From: a virus
Length of the DNA: 32,085 nucleotides
Virus record (IMG/VR): IMGVR_UViG_3300030098_001856
Coordinates: 9,394 to 41,478 of that record
Reading direction: 5' to 3' (one strand)
Below, one piece after another: positions 13,801-22,500 of this stretch (within the stretch, counting starts at the first letter, position 1; each line of letters starts with the position of its first letter). A program made the position numbers and the translations under genes. Below the pieces are notes generated by a model, which saw only the letters and a list, made by a program, of their open reading frames with translations, was not told where the DNA came from and did not search any database.

Positions 13801-16519
13801 ACTCTTCTTGATACTCTCTTCCACGAGTCGCTACTGTCTCAGAGTTTAAAGCAATGGCTCTATCATAAAAGGTTTGACCTTCAAATTGAGCATCATAACT
13901 TTTTGGAACCTTTGCTCTTTTAACCTGCTTTCTAAGATATTGATATTCTGATTCTGTAATTAAATCTTTTGTACGGAGAGCATGAATCATTTCATGGTCT
14001 AGAACCTGCATTAATCTATTTTCTATTTCTTCCTGTGAGGCTGTGCCATCAGGATTAACCGCATTAAGAGACAAGAAAATAGTATCTGTGCTTACATCAT
14101 ACTCACCTTCAACAGCACCTTCTGTTGGTGTAGCTCTAGTTATTCTTGGGTCGTAAATAATATTACCAGAAGCATCTTCTGCTAGAGTTGTTGTAGAAAG
14201 AATGTCATCACTAACGATAACTGCTGTTTCTTTTAAACCTCTTTTGTTTAATATCTTTTTAGCTTCTTGTGCAAACTTATTTATTTTTCCTTGCTCAACG
14301 GCTTCAGCAAAGTTAATAATCTTAGGCTCTATTTCTTTTGGTGGAAGCGTTCCCTTTTGATTCTCTCTTGCTTTTTCTACCAATGTTTGAATAACATCTT
14401 CAGGAACTTTGTTTTCTTGTCTTAGTCTTGCTTCATATTCATCGGGAGTTTCATTAAAAGCCTCAGACCTTCTAGCAATATCGTACTGAAAGTTTTTTCT
14501 AATTTTATATTTGTTTGTTCCCTCAACCTTTTCGGCACGACCACTGGTAGTAAGATCACTAATAAATTGTTCTGTGGCTGTTTTGTTTTTATATGTTGGG
14601 CTGGTTTCTTCTGATAAGAGTTCTTTAACAGTAAACTCTGCATCTTGACTGGCTTTAGACGCAACAAAATTGGCAACATCTATTGCCGTGTATTCTCTGG
14701 GTCTAAAGTCTGGGAATTTTGTTTCGGTGCTAAACGTAGGTAGGGAGTGTATGCGAGCCAAGAAGAGTTCCTTAGCAGGTTTTCCTGCTTTCGTGATATT
14801 TTCAGTACCAGTCCAGCGTAATGCAGCGTATCTAACCGCAGGTGATTTAAAGTCTAAATCAATATTTTTTGACGCAGCCAAATCTTTCATTGCCTTAACG
14901 CTTGTATTGACTTGTTCTTTGTCAGCTCTAATAGAAGGAATGCCATCTTTTTCGGATTGTTCAAACACTACTTGTGAACGATCTTTTAAAAGATTGGTGT
15001 AGTCTTTCTTATTAAGAATCTTTTGAGTCTCAGCCATCGAGTAATTACTCTTTAGGTCAAGACCTTTTGATTGAACGTATTTGCCAATCTTGTTTAGTTT
15101 TGGACCGAGCCTTGCAACTCTTGCTTGACTAAACGCTTTTTTGTTTGGTCCAAAAATATCTGTTCTTTCTTTCTGTAAAACTTTCTTTTGTTCTTCAGAT
15201 AAGGTTGTATCAAGGTCGATAACGCTGGATAGATTAACCTCTCCAATATTTGGGTCACGAATCGTTGATCCGATTACATCAGCAGTAGAGCTTTCAGGAA
15301 GTCCTAAGTTATACTTTGCTTGATCTACTTCATTCTTTGTTATCTTTCTTTGGTAATTGTTTTCTTGTTTGTCTTTAAAAACAAGTGCCTCTGTTTCTTG
15401 AGCAAAGGTTTGAACAATTGGATTTTCAGGATCAGTAGCATCTATAACATTAAATGCACCATTGGCATCTTCAATAACTTCTAATGATGGGATAATGTCT
15501 GGATTTGCTGGCAGTGTTATTTCATTAGGCTTATCGCCTATTGGTTGATCTTGAGCAACCTCAACATCTCCTTGATCTATACCTTTTTGGAATTTGTTTT
15601 CTTCAATGGTAGAAGCTACATTATCTCTAGCCGTTTTTTCATACTCTCTTAGATAAGCTCTGCTTTTGGTTCTTCCTGACATTGCATTAACAGCAAAGTC
15701 AGCAAATCCACCAACTGCACCACCTATAGTAAACTCATCAAAAAGACTTTCGCCTATTGGTAATTCATCACTATATAAACCACGAGCTAATAAATCTTGA
15801 GACAAACTTGCTGTAACTTCTTGTAAAGCTTCTACACCACCTGATTGTGCAGCCGAACTCAAAGCTCCTTTTATGTCCATATACTTTGAAGCATTCTTAG
15901 GAACTTTCTTTAACAAGTTAAATACTGGCAATACTTCAGATAAACCTATAACCCCACCGCCTAACTCTGCAAATGTCTCAGCAAGCGCTCCTACGTCTTC
16001 TCCTTGCTCCTTAGCCATGTTCATTCGGTCAACCTGTTGGGCTATACCTGCTGGAGCAGCAATTGAAGCTGGGGCTAAAAACATTGGGTTACGAGCATAT
16101 GGTAGTTTTGCGCCAACACCCCTAGTCAGAAGTGATTTACCTATAGCACCAGCACCTAGAAACGGACCAAATGAACCCAAGCCTTCTCCAAACTTAGTCA
16201 TCCATTTGTCAGCATAGGCTGGATCAGCAGCCAATGATGATTCGGTTCTTAAAAAATCTTTGTATTGTTGCAAGCCTTGAACAAGGTCGCTGTCGTTGCC
16301 TATGTCAAATAATGATGCTACACCTAAAGGTACATCAGCAACCATAGATAAAGCCCCTCTAGGTACGCCCTTAAGTGTTTCTTTGGCTTGCCCTAGAATG
16401 GTTGTTTCGTCTAAATCATCCCCAAACTTTTCTTTAACAATTCTAACAAAGCGCTGTCTATCTAGTGGGTCTGTCGGAATATTATATTGATTTCCATTGG
16501 GGTCAGTATAAATACTCAT
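7754..16519 (-). CDS. Giant virion/polyvalent protein with three HExxH metallopeptidase signatures
   Basis: A 2921-residue protein, last gene of the late operon, in the place where podophages encode large ejected internal proteins. The N-terminus (1-290) has Gly/Ala-rich hydrophobic stretches and an ALQEV segment. Three zincin-like signatures follow: HEMIH at 842-846 with candidate third ligands E911/E915; HEVLH at 1196-1200 with E1305; HEAIH at 1758-1762 with E1857. The second and third belong to a duplicated unit (about 1125-1366 and 1650-1917), both ending ELITYGL, then LEKIPY, GKKS and LLGVPAK. PLFSR recurs at 1453, 1606 and 2011. The C-terminal part resembles polyvalent-protein region LPD38 (RRGLSPMFRV and PFMNARIQGLDVL, about 2538-2571), followed by a hydrophobic helix near 2600. 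Families of this type are thought to be injected with phage DNA and to disarm host defences; that role here is inferred. No frameshift is seen. Confidence 0.85.
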   Translation of the reverse strand: MSIYTDPNGNQYNIPTDPLDRQRFVRIVKEKFGDDLDETTILGQAKETLKGVPRGALSMVADVPLGVASLFDIGNDSDLVQGLQQYKDFLRTESSLAADPAYADKWMTKFGEGLGSFGPFLGAGAIGKSLLTRGVGAKLPYARNPMFLAPASIAAPAGIAQQVDRMNMAKEQGEDVGALAETFAELGGGVIGLSEVLPVFNLLKKVPKNASKYMDIKGALSSAAQSGGVEALQEVTASLSQDLLARGLYSDELPIGESLFDEFTIGGAVGGFADFAVNAMSGRTKSRAYLREYEKTARDNVASTIEENKFQKGIDQGDVEVAQDQPIGDKPNEITLPANPDIIPSLEVIEDANGAFNVIDATDPENPIVQTFAQETEALVFKDKQENNYQRKITKNEVDQAKYNLGLPESSTADVIGSTIRDPNIGEVNLSSVIDLDTTLSEEQKKVLQKERTDIFGPNKKAFSQARVARLGPKLNKIGKYVQSKGLDLKSNYSMAETQKILNKKDYTNLLKDRSQVVFEQSEKDGIPSIRADKEQVNTSVKAMKDLAASKNIDLDFKSPAVRYAALRWTGTENITKAGKPAKELFLARIHSLPTFSTETKFPDFRPREYTAIDVANFVASKASQDAEFTVKELLSEETSPTYKNKTATEQFISDLTTSGRAEKVEGTNKYKIRKNFQYDIARRSEAFNETPDEYEARLRQENKVPEDVIQTLVEKARENQKGTLPPKEIEPKIINFAEAVEQGKINKFAQEAKKILNKRGLKETAVIVSDDILSTTTLAEDASGNIIYDPRITRATPTEGAVEGEYDVSTDTIFLSLNAVNPDGTASQEEIENRLMQVLDHEMIHALRTKDLITESEYQYLRKQVKRAKVPKSYDAQFEGQTFYDRAIALNSETVATRGREYQEEFFVEEAIAEMYRARNFKVQMPPKAKGIFNKMVEFFRSMGQAMRISGFKRTSQIFSEIEAGKVGSRERDVIRTLMQTDKLPPSAFDQEQAVEVEDEIGTEEDMDADDVVTGRPVVVPRIDPTKPFSETDADTSPITGVFIDGSNIPNPPPSSIIPYNKESLSTEEYNQQKEQIVNGLISAGIIEKTPRTSGGYRGVNDTSTVEVAKWLADNAPSEDYRIIARKSFESLKQLQKKGIKFPFVIDSSNKNLAGAQGHISYRSLTRNKFTLRLNNSKNYQSRISNGVNFEVALHEVLHSATVAQMLNPNKTAKGKKAYKELTLLQDKVNDYISEKGKEWKKLADEGKFDELDSIAENESKTMSDYIQRIKSKNKFAITNFEKHNFAYKVNGIQKGSPTKDVAELITYGLTNRPFQEFLEKIPYSPKGKKSLWNSFVETMRGLLGVPAKLDTALSSFLQNASNALEVGAEGITLETTLQQQEDDTTTSSYTSPTDERIESLNQVIYGLQRQLDLDTMSPNTRDRISREIYKLQDEVINLERSQEVEASGQVPLFSRSSKNIASISRENKRRLRNHPDFIDDPDALDEYIDEFKGEELYILDDDTYGPDRQYFPDVPLTASSIGISRAVLEDYGYVERQEFDTKSGEIFRNNRNQEKFYEDLGNNKFRLYFNPDGYKRRQATVSSPTLDDLLNESWFEADFRATTPLFSRATINKNTPVDFPPYEVLSKIKGKSLTEVMDVIAKEDKSLSIIARKTKEQLMKFEKQGVTYSINVIQGDSKGNKAVNNSHLTDETLELIRNKEGAKEILTDHFLNDYAKGVAVTFPSASTDTGGATKNIDIYLNNFNTASGLNYRVILHEAIHGATLPLFEAGRRSYLGTPKSQKAYEGFSRLRDRLIDHQNSIKDEMDQVYEEGRKELGSEFVGTLDEMQYLVSKGYNKYEIRGEDHPVFDKENIQELITYGLTDLDFQQYLEKIPYAPQGKKSVWDEFVEIIRELLGVPAKQNSALSEVLSLSQDMLSADTIEISNALIQSLGDRRGTSLMQESSRFATEENTSENIKLREAVDRAEEIVKQTPRGEIPIYNINASDVALKAAIEFNEDITAPMPSKNVPLFSRASIPSEFNDVIKRTGKSPEPTQPYGVRLLDVINNPVENIRKAFKDTRQNFIDKLDKVDKKILAGSESNEDVRLANNAASTATMAALRMGDRARGVFQSMLMIGTPQSTIEGEDALTNVQALEISTRYNPFIAGNKGTGGLMQIMAPLYANPSVNLEEVFGIYAKLKRVQKLQQEGREFETPITPKDLEQIRVIETKYKSVVEAWNNYQKWNNELISFAEDKGLLNAEQAELWREQSSYYPFYREMVDDEGITAPTIGGGSLPNNPLNIEMKGSQREINVNPVEAIARNSLSILTGAMKNDGTSKLLRDLETMGEARRVSPREKKEGNLNTIFSFEDGQKQYWEIDDVELFHGVQAIGGVKTDAVTRFLAFPSAILRDTVTRDPGFVVVNLLRDTLSAAVTSGAPLYGDGFTPMVDTVKNMFADISDLEKFGVIGGYDFQNDEGSVKQLMDRARRQKGLSPDNGMNAENAFYKLWDGLGALTTKSDGATRLAVYNAVYNDMKKRGSSEAEAQSEAAYQALEIINFGRRGLSPMFRVVTSAIPFMNARIQGLDVLYRSASGQYSATERLQEGETLDDVKNRIQRKFALRASAMIAATALYYLLVSDTDEYKEVKREVRDDNWIIPTGLGYAIKIPIPFEVGMLFKAIPERLIDATIGRGVEKDPAKSIFRQLGTSAEVPFLGGDISIQAIKPIFEVAINRNSFTNSEIVPYYQQKSLPAYQSRKSTNELARIMGEFFNISPIKIEHVINGYTGTLGGYVLDIIDVFTRSITGTPVIPPNINDIPVLKRLFIDLDKSGGLQQQFYELRSEVERATITLNKLKDQGRYDELTAYREHNKGIFQVKSQINAINRYMANYRKKRDRIMQRTDISMSAKSDMIRELELDRDRRLAIIPALREKANVPMISLGN
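10768..11570 (-). repeat. Internal duplication copy B (third HExxH unit)
   Basis: Encodes residues about 1650-1917 of the giant protein: IIARKTKEQLMKFEKQGV, a HEAIH motif, ELITYGLTDLDFQQYLEKIP and ELLGVPAKQNSALSEVL. It is clearly related at protein level to copy A, and most similar in the last 60 residues. The N-terminal part differs by insertions. Boundaries are approximate. Confidence 0.75.
12421..13145 (-). repeat. Internal duplication copy A (second HExxH unit)
   Basis: Encodes residues about 1125-1366 of the giant protein: IIARKSFESLKQLQKKGI, a HEVLH motif, ELITYGLTNRPFQEFLEKIP and GLLGVPAKLDTALSSFL. It pairs with copy B. The shared order of helix, HExxH, ELITYGL and LEKIPY supports duplication of one metallopeptidase domain followed by divergence. 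Confidence 0.75.
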
Positions 16520-16521
16520 TA

Positions 16522-17790
16522 TTATCCAACTTTAGTACCTTTAAAGAAATCTTCATCGTTTTGTGTTTCTACACCCAAAAGAAGTGAATATGTTGAACTA
16601 AAGGTTTCTAATTCTTCAGGAGTTAATGTAACTGTTCCGTCTTGAATTAATTTTGCATATGCTTCGTATTGTTTTAATTTTGCTATTCTTTGTTCCTCTG
16701 GCATAGCTTCTATTTCAGCTTTTGCTTGTTCTGCTTGAGCTTCATAGTAAGCTTGTTGTGCGCCTGCTAATCCTGCTTCACTCTTTCTTTCTTGCATTTG
16801 ACCAGCTACTCCAGCAATACCAGCACCAAGCTCAGACATGTTTCTAGCACCCATAAGGACTCCGCCTAGTTGTGCCATAGTTAATCCTTGATCTGGGGTT
16901 ATGTTAGAGAATAGACCGCCTTTCTTTGTTGCTGTTCCACCAGTATCTGTATCTATAATTGTGTCTGTATCATCTACTACTGGACCTACTACTGGACTCG
17001 TAACTGGTTTATCTTCTTCTTCGCTTCCCTCTGGTAAAACTTGACTTGCTAAAATACCACCACCAATTATTCTTGGAGCAACTTTTTTAGCGGTTTCTTT
17101 TCCTGCTTCGATAGCTTGTGTTGAGCCAAATCTACTTTTCGGTCCTAAATTATATTTTTTACCTAATGTAAATTGACCTAACCTGTTAAGCATATTTCTT
17201 CCAGCCTGTCTTATTCCAGTTGGAGTAAGCATTCTTGCTGCACCTAAAAGCCCTCTGCCTACACCTAATGCTGTTGCTCCTGCTGCGGAAGGAGCAATAG
17301 TTGCTACTGTTGCAGCAGTTATTACGCCATCTTTAATAGCCTGACTCCAATTAACTGTTCCATCTTCATCCATATATCTAGCTGATATATCATCTATCAT
17401 TCCTTGAGTCATCGCTTGCATATCTTCAGGTCTTTGATTTGCATAAGTGGTTGCACCCATAGCAAAGAAACCAGTACGACCTCCATCAGCCATCATTTGC
17501 ATTGGAGACTCAGGCATAGGCGCAGGCATGTCTTGAGGCATGGGTTGTTGAGCCATACCCTGTAAACCTTGAGGAGCCATAAACTCAGCAACTGTTTCTT
17601 CAGCAACTGTTGTTTGTGGTTCTGCTTGGGTTGCTTGTGCTTGGTAAGCTTTTTCTAATTGAGTTCTTCGTTGTATTTCGCTTAAAACTAAAAACTGTGG
17701 ATAAGTAGAATTAGGGTCTTGTGTCATTTGTGCCAATTGATCTTTTGGCATATATTCTAATTCTTCTGCTATTTGTATTAGGTTAGCCAT
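16522..17790 (-). CDS. Virion-associated protein of marine-phage type, unknown role
   Basis: A 422-residue protein. The N-terminal region ELEYMPKDQLAQMTQDPN, then YPQFLVLSEIQRRTQLEKAY, matches a recurring but uncharacterised phage pattern. A Met/Pro/Gln-rich linker leads to the motif MMADGGRTGF at 99-108, then an Ala/Gly-rich hydrophobic stretch (about 158-190), an acidic Asp/Thr linker (270-290), and a helical C-terminal part rich in Ala, Gln and Glu. No enzyme motif is visible. Its ATG overlaps the previous gene's stop by one base, and the giant protein gene starts 2 bases after its own stop. It may be an ejected or internal virion protein; I infer this only from position. Confidence 0.75.
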   Translation of the reverse strand: MANLIQIAEELEYMPKDQLAQMTQDPNSTYPQFLVLSEIQRRTQLEKAYQAQATQAEPQTTVAEETVAEFMAPQGLQGMAQQPMPQDMPAPMPESPMQMMADGGRTGFFAMGATTYANQRPEDMQAMTQGMIDDISARYMDEDGTVNWSQAIKDGVITAATVATIAPSAAGATALGVGRGLLGAARMLTPTGIRQAGRNMLNRLGQFTLGKKYNLGPKSRFGSTQAIEAGKETAKKVAPRIIGGGILASQVLPEGSEEEDKPVTSPVVGPVVDDTDTIIDTDTGGTATKKGGLFSNITPDQGLTMAQLGGVLMGARNMSELGAGIAGVAGQMQERKSEAGLAGAQQAYYEAQAEQAKAEIEAMPEEQRIAKLKQYEAYAKLIQDGTVTLTPEELETFSSTYSLLLGVETQNDEDFFKGTKVG

Positions 17791-19070
17791 TAACCGCCAC
17801 CTCCAAATCCTCTATAAAGACCAAGACCACTCAAACCTGCACCCAATGCAGTTTGGAATAATCCAGGTTGTTGTTGATATGTGCTTTGTGTTTGTTGAGG
17901 CTGTATTGGAACACCTCTTAATAGATTGCTAAACCGACCCAATTGATTCTGAGTAAAGTCTTTTTGCCTCAAGAAGTCTTCATAGCCTATATCTCTGCCC
18001 GCTTGTCTAATGGCTCTTTCTTGTCTGCCAATATTTTCAAGCATTTGCATTCTAGATATAGCATCTTGTTGTATTCCCTGTCCTGCTTGCATCAAACCTT
18101 GAGCTGCCTGTAAATTATAACGATTAGACAAATCATAAGCGCTTTGACTAAATTTCTCTTGAGCCTGTCTTGCAGCTTCATTTTGTTGAGCTGCTGTTAA
18201 ACCAAGTTTAGCTGCTTGTTGTCTGGCTTGTTCTCCAGCTTGATATGCTTGTATCCCCTGTGTTCCTTCAGCTTGCATTGCTTGTTGCTGTGCGCCAAAA
18301 GCAGATTGTAATAATTTTTCTTGAGCTTGTTGGGCTGCTTGTCCTGCTCCAAACTGTTCCAAACCAAATCTCGCAGCTCCCATACCAGCAGCTCTTTCTC
18401 TTTCTAGTTGTTGTTGTGCTGATTCAAATGCTCTTTGTGAACCTCTTGACTGTATATCGCCTAACTGTTGCCCTAAATTACGTTCTCTTTCTGCTTGCAA
18501 AATAGCATCACGATAACCGCCTAAACCACCAGCTTGAGTTGCTGCATCAGCAGTTTGTTTTGCTGCAATATCAGAAGCTCTTCTTGCTTCTCTTTTTTCT
18601 ATATCAATAACATTCTGTTGATAAGGTGACATAAACCTATCAATATTCTGTTCATAATTCATTGGGTCATATGCTGGACCCACTTGACCCGCCTGATAAC
18701 CCGATTGCAAATTTCCAGCTTGATAGCCTTGACCCATTGTTGCTGCATCATAACCAGACTGTGCAGTACCTGCTTGATAGCCTGATGTTAAAGGCGCTTG
18801 TGAACCATATCTTTGTGAAGCATCTGTAAATTGTTGTGGCGTTCCAGACTGGGCAAAGCCACGCACCATTGCTTGAGATGTTAATTCATCTGGAGCAAAG
18901 TATTCTAATCGTTGACCACCATAAGGAGTATAGCCTTGTAATGACTCGGCTTCTCCTCTTTGTAGTAGTCTCTTGTAATAAGGCTCTACATATTCAGGTA
19001 AATTAGAAGTTTGTGTAGTAACTTCTTGTGGTGCAGGTGTACTACTGCCTCCGCCCTTATATCTTCTCAT
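17790..19070 (-). CDS. Gln/Ala-rich virion protein with YQAG repeats
   Basis: A 426-residue protein with a conserved-looking start (LPEYVEPYYKRLLQRGEA, then YTPYGGQRLEYFAPDEL). Imperfect repeats of SGYQAG type follow (residues about 95-130), then a long Gln/Ala/Glu-rich helical region (about 145-350) that probably forms coiled coil, and a glycine-rich end (GLYRGFGGGG). It overlaps the GNAT-like gene by four bases and the next gene by one base. I recognise the type from marine phage structural clusters but know no established function. Helical, low-hydrophobic composition fits an internal or ejected virion protein. Confidence 0.75.
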   Translation of the reverse strand: MRRYKGGGSSTPAPQEVTTQTSNLPEYVEPYYKRLLQRGEAESLQGYTPYGGQRLEYFAPDELTSQAMVRGFAQSGTPQQFTDASQRYGSQAPLTSGYQAGTAQSGYDAATMGQGYQAGNLQSGYQAGQVGPAYDPMNYEQNIDRFMSPYQQNVIDIEKREARRASDIAAKQTADAATQAGGLGGYRDAILQAERERNLGQQLGDIQSRGSQRAFESAQQQLERERAAGMGAARFGLEQFGAGQAAQQAQEKLLQSAFGAQQQAMQAEGTQGIQAYQAGEQARQQAAKLGLTAAQQNEAARQAQEKFSQSAYDLSNRYNLQAAQGLMQAGQGIQQDAISRMQMLENIGRQERAIRQAGRDIGYEDFLRQKDFTQNQLGRFSNLLRGVPIQPQQTQSTYQQQPGLFQTALGAGLSGLGLYRGFGGGG

Positions 19071-19543
19071 TTTTCTTCCTCAAAATTATATTCAAAACAA
19101 ACCGCAGTTTTGTCCCATTTTTTATCTTTTATCCAGTTCCAAAATCCAGAGCGACCAACACCTTCAATGCCATCACACTTATTGTCTTTCGCCCATTTTT
19201 CCAGCATTCCTAATCCGTCATCAAACCAATAAGACATATTTTTGCCAGCAACATGATCTAGATTTAGCATTTTTTTACCCGTTGGGTAGCTACTAATTTG
19301 TGTAACCGCACAACCTATTATCTTTAAGTTTCCTGTATCAAAACAAATCCACAAAGAGCATTCATTATTAAGGCATTGATAAAATATATCTTGGGTTGTT
19401 ACCCTGCCTTTGGATCGCTTGCAAGATTTTCTCAAGTATTTTTCTACTTGCTCCCATATTATCATTAACTGGTCTGGCATAATTAAAGAAATATTATATT
19501 CTCCAGAAGCAGCTTGGTTTGGTCTGTATGCTACTTGATTCAT
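19067..19543 (-). CDS. GNAT-like acyltransferase fold protein (T7 gp13-like)
   Basis: A 158-residue protein with a pattern common in podophages: PDQLMIIWEQVEKYLRKSCK, RSKGRVTTQDIFYQCLNNEC, SLWICFDTGN, VTQISSYPTGKKMLNLDHVA and WAKDNKCDGIEGVGRSGFWN. This is the layout of the GNAT-superfamily proteins encoded beside internal virion genes, including T7 gp13. The acetyl-CoA loop is not clearly canonical, so catalysis is uncertain. The family sits among tail and internal-protein genes and may modify or help assemble a virion protein. It overlaps both neighbours by four bases. Confidence 0.75.
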   Translation of the reverse strand: MNQVAYRPNQAASGEYNISLIMPDQLMIIWEQVEKYLRKSCKRSKGRVTTQDIFYQCLNNECSLWICFDTGNLKIIGCAVTQISSYPTGKKMLNLDHVAGKNMSYWFDDGLGMLEKWAKDNKCDGIEGVGRSGFWNWIKDKKWDKTAVCFEYNFEEEK

Positions 19544-22500
19544 GCTGGTAATAAGCCACCTTTATTAGCAAGTCTAGGCGCTTGTTCAGTTGTCCCTGTT
19601 TTAGTTTGCCTTACTCTATCCATCATGCCGTAAAGCTCTTCTGATCCAGCTTGAGAACTGCCATCACCCAACATAGAGACAACATCAGCAGGAATAATAA
19701 ACTCATCTTGAGACACTGCTATTTTTTCTTTATCTCCAATTATTCCATTAATATCGTCATCCATTCCACCATTGCCAACTCCTTCAATCAAACCTTCTGT
19801 TTGTGCATTTGGAGCTAACTCTTGTAAAACAGCTTCTCTTAATTGTAAAAATAATTCATTGCCATATTTTTCAACGAAAGCAGGAATAACTTCTTGGTTG
19901 TCAGAATTTCCCAAAACAAACTGAACAACTTCTGATGCTAATGGGTCTTTCTGTACTATCTCAATAAGCATAGATTCTGAGTCAGTGCTTCCGCCTACTG
20001 CTCTTCCGCCTCTTCCTCCGCCTCTTTTTCTTCCGCTTTTCTTTTTAGGCTCTGGTTTAGGAGGTGTAACCATTTCTTCTTCTATAGATATTTCATTACG
20101 TTTAGGTCTGCCCAAATCAATTACATTTCCATCAGGCATAATTGCTTGAAGACCACCATCAAGAATAACAGTTCCATTTGGCATTTGAGTTCCCATTCTT
20201 GTTCCTTTTCCTCCTCTGCCACCACCAGTGTCAACCACAACACGACCATCATCTCCTTGTGGAACTATTCTTGGTGAAGCTGTATTTGGTGGAGCTATTC
20301 CAACAGGTAGCTCTGGTTGCATGTCAGGCTTAGGAGCCATGCTCATAGGCAATTCACCAGAAAGAATTTTTTCTTTAAGCTCTGCATTTGTTAATGGTAG
20401 TTCGGGTGGTGGCGGTGCGATTACAGTTCCAAATGGCGTGTTACCACCACCTATGTCTGGATTCATGCTCATTAAAACTTCTTGAGAAATATTGTCCATA
20501 AAACTGTCTGGAGGACCAATATCAACTGTTCCAACTGGAGGGGGTCCATCTGGAAATCTATCCTCTGGTGACATTAAACCCACACTTGGTTGGTCTTTAT
20601 AAAAATCCATAAAATTAGAATAATTAATGTCTTCGTTAATAGGCATATTTATATTGGGCATATCAAATGTAGGCATATCTATGGGCGGTATACCTAAATT
20701 AGGTTGTCCAACTGGATTTTCAATATCAGGATCAGGCATATCTATATTAGGATATAACGGATTATTCGGATCAAAATTAAACGGATAATCAATACCATAA
20801 TCATCCCAATTAATATTAGGTATATCTATATCACCAATAATATCATCCCAATTAATAGGAAAGTCAGGAGGAAATATAGGTGGAGTAGTAGGTGGGGTAG
20901 TTGGCGGAATAACTGGTGGGAGAACTGGTGGAGTTGTATCTACTGGAACATCTGGGATCGCAGGAACCTCTGGCTGAACAAATTCTAATCCAGCAGGAGC
21001 TGAACCAGTAAACTGCTCATAAGGATTAATGGTTGTTGTTGGTGCTATGGTTGCTTGAACACCACCAAAACCACCTTTGCTTCCTTCGTAAGTATCTTCA
21101 AGGACTGGCGCTCCACCTGTTGTTGTTGCTGTTGCTGGTTGATTCAATGTGTTTGGTTGAAAATACATTGTTTCTGGAGCAAACCCAGCTAAAAAGTCTG
21201 GATTAACTGCATAAGCTTGTCTAGCTGGTGTAAATCTTTGTTGATCTCCTGAAAAATTATTAAAATCCATATCGCCAAAATCATTTCTAAGGATTCCACC
21301 CATATCGTAACCAGTTCTTCCACCGCCAGCCATCATTGATAATGCTGCAATATCTGCTTGAACCGATGGGTCCATATTTGTTGAACCACCACCAGCGCTA
21401 TATAATATAGGCTCAGGTGTGTTTAAGAAATTTTGTCGTCTGCTTTCCTCTTCTTCTTCTTGCATTCGCTGCATTTGTGCTGCATATGCTTCTTCAGATT
21501 CCATCATTGCAGTTGGAGCCATTCCGCCATACATTGCTGTCATTGCTAATGGGTCAGTAAGACCAGTTGCTAAATGACCAACTCCTTCCTGAAATCCGCC
21601 TGAAAAAATATTTTGCAATTGATTTGGCTCTGAAATATTAGGAAGTGAAGTTGTTAAAGGATTAGCTCCAGCCATTGCGGTTTCTGCTAACGCCTCTGCT
21701 CCAGCTCCTGTTGCAAGGTTACTCGGAACACCAGGACCTGCCTGACCTAATGGCATTGTTCCTAAAGTTGTTGTTGCGTCTGCTGCTGCTCCTGCTGCAT
21801 CTGCTGCTCCTGCTGCTGCTTCTGCTCCTTGTAATGCAGAACCTACACCATAACCTGTTACACCAGCTAACAATCCTTTCTTAAAGTCACCTGTTGCTGC
21901 CCATTGAGCCAATCCTGATCCTAGTGCTGATGCAGTTAAAGCGCTCATACCACCAACTCCAGCTAAAAAACTACCTCCCAATAAACTTCCTGCTAAGGGT
22001 GCTAAGAAAGGAAGAAAAGCTTCAGGCTGTCCTGTCTCTGGATTTACTGTTAAAGGCATAACTTGTGATAACCCACGCACTTCTGCTGGATTAACGTGCA
22101 TTAGCATTGAATCTCCATAACGACCCTGTGCTGCTACATTTTGTGTCTGTTGTTTTATGTCCATTAATCCGCCTCCTGCGTATTGTCCTGCTAATTGCAT
22201 AAGTTCATCTCTATATTTTTCTTGTAAATAATCAGGCAAAAATTCAATAGCATAATCAGGGTTCCTTACATATGCGTCTGGATTTTCTCTCATTCTAGCT
22301 ACTCTTTTTTGCAAAGTTTTTAATTGATTTCTACCCAGCTTAGAAGCAACATTAAATGCTGGTTTTTGTGGAGGCATAGGTCTTTTTTCTGCACTCACTG
22401 TAATTTCTTCTAATGATGGCATTCTTGGTTGGGCGCTTACTGTAATCTCTTCAATTGAAGGCATTGTTGTATCTGGCATATTTTTGTTTCCAAATACAAC

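Noticed and set aside
21675-21884. A plus-strand Leu-rich 69-codon frame
   Set aside because: It is opposite the Ala/Gly-rich stretch of the 1090-residue protein and arises from repeated GCT/GCA codons.
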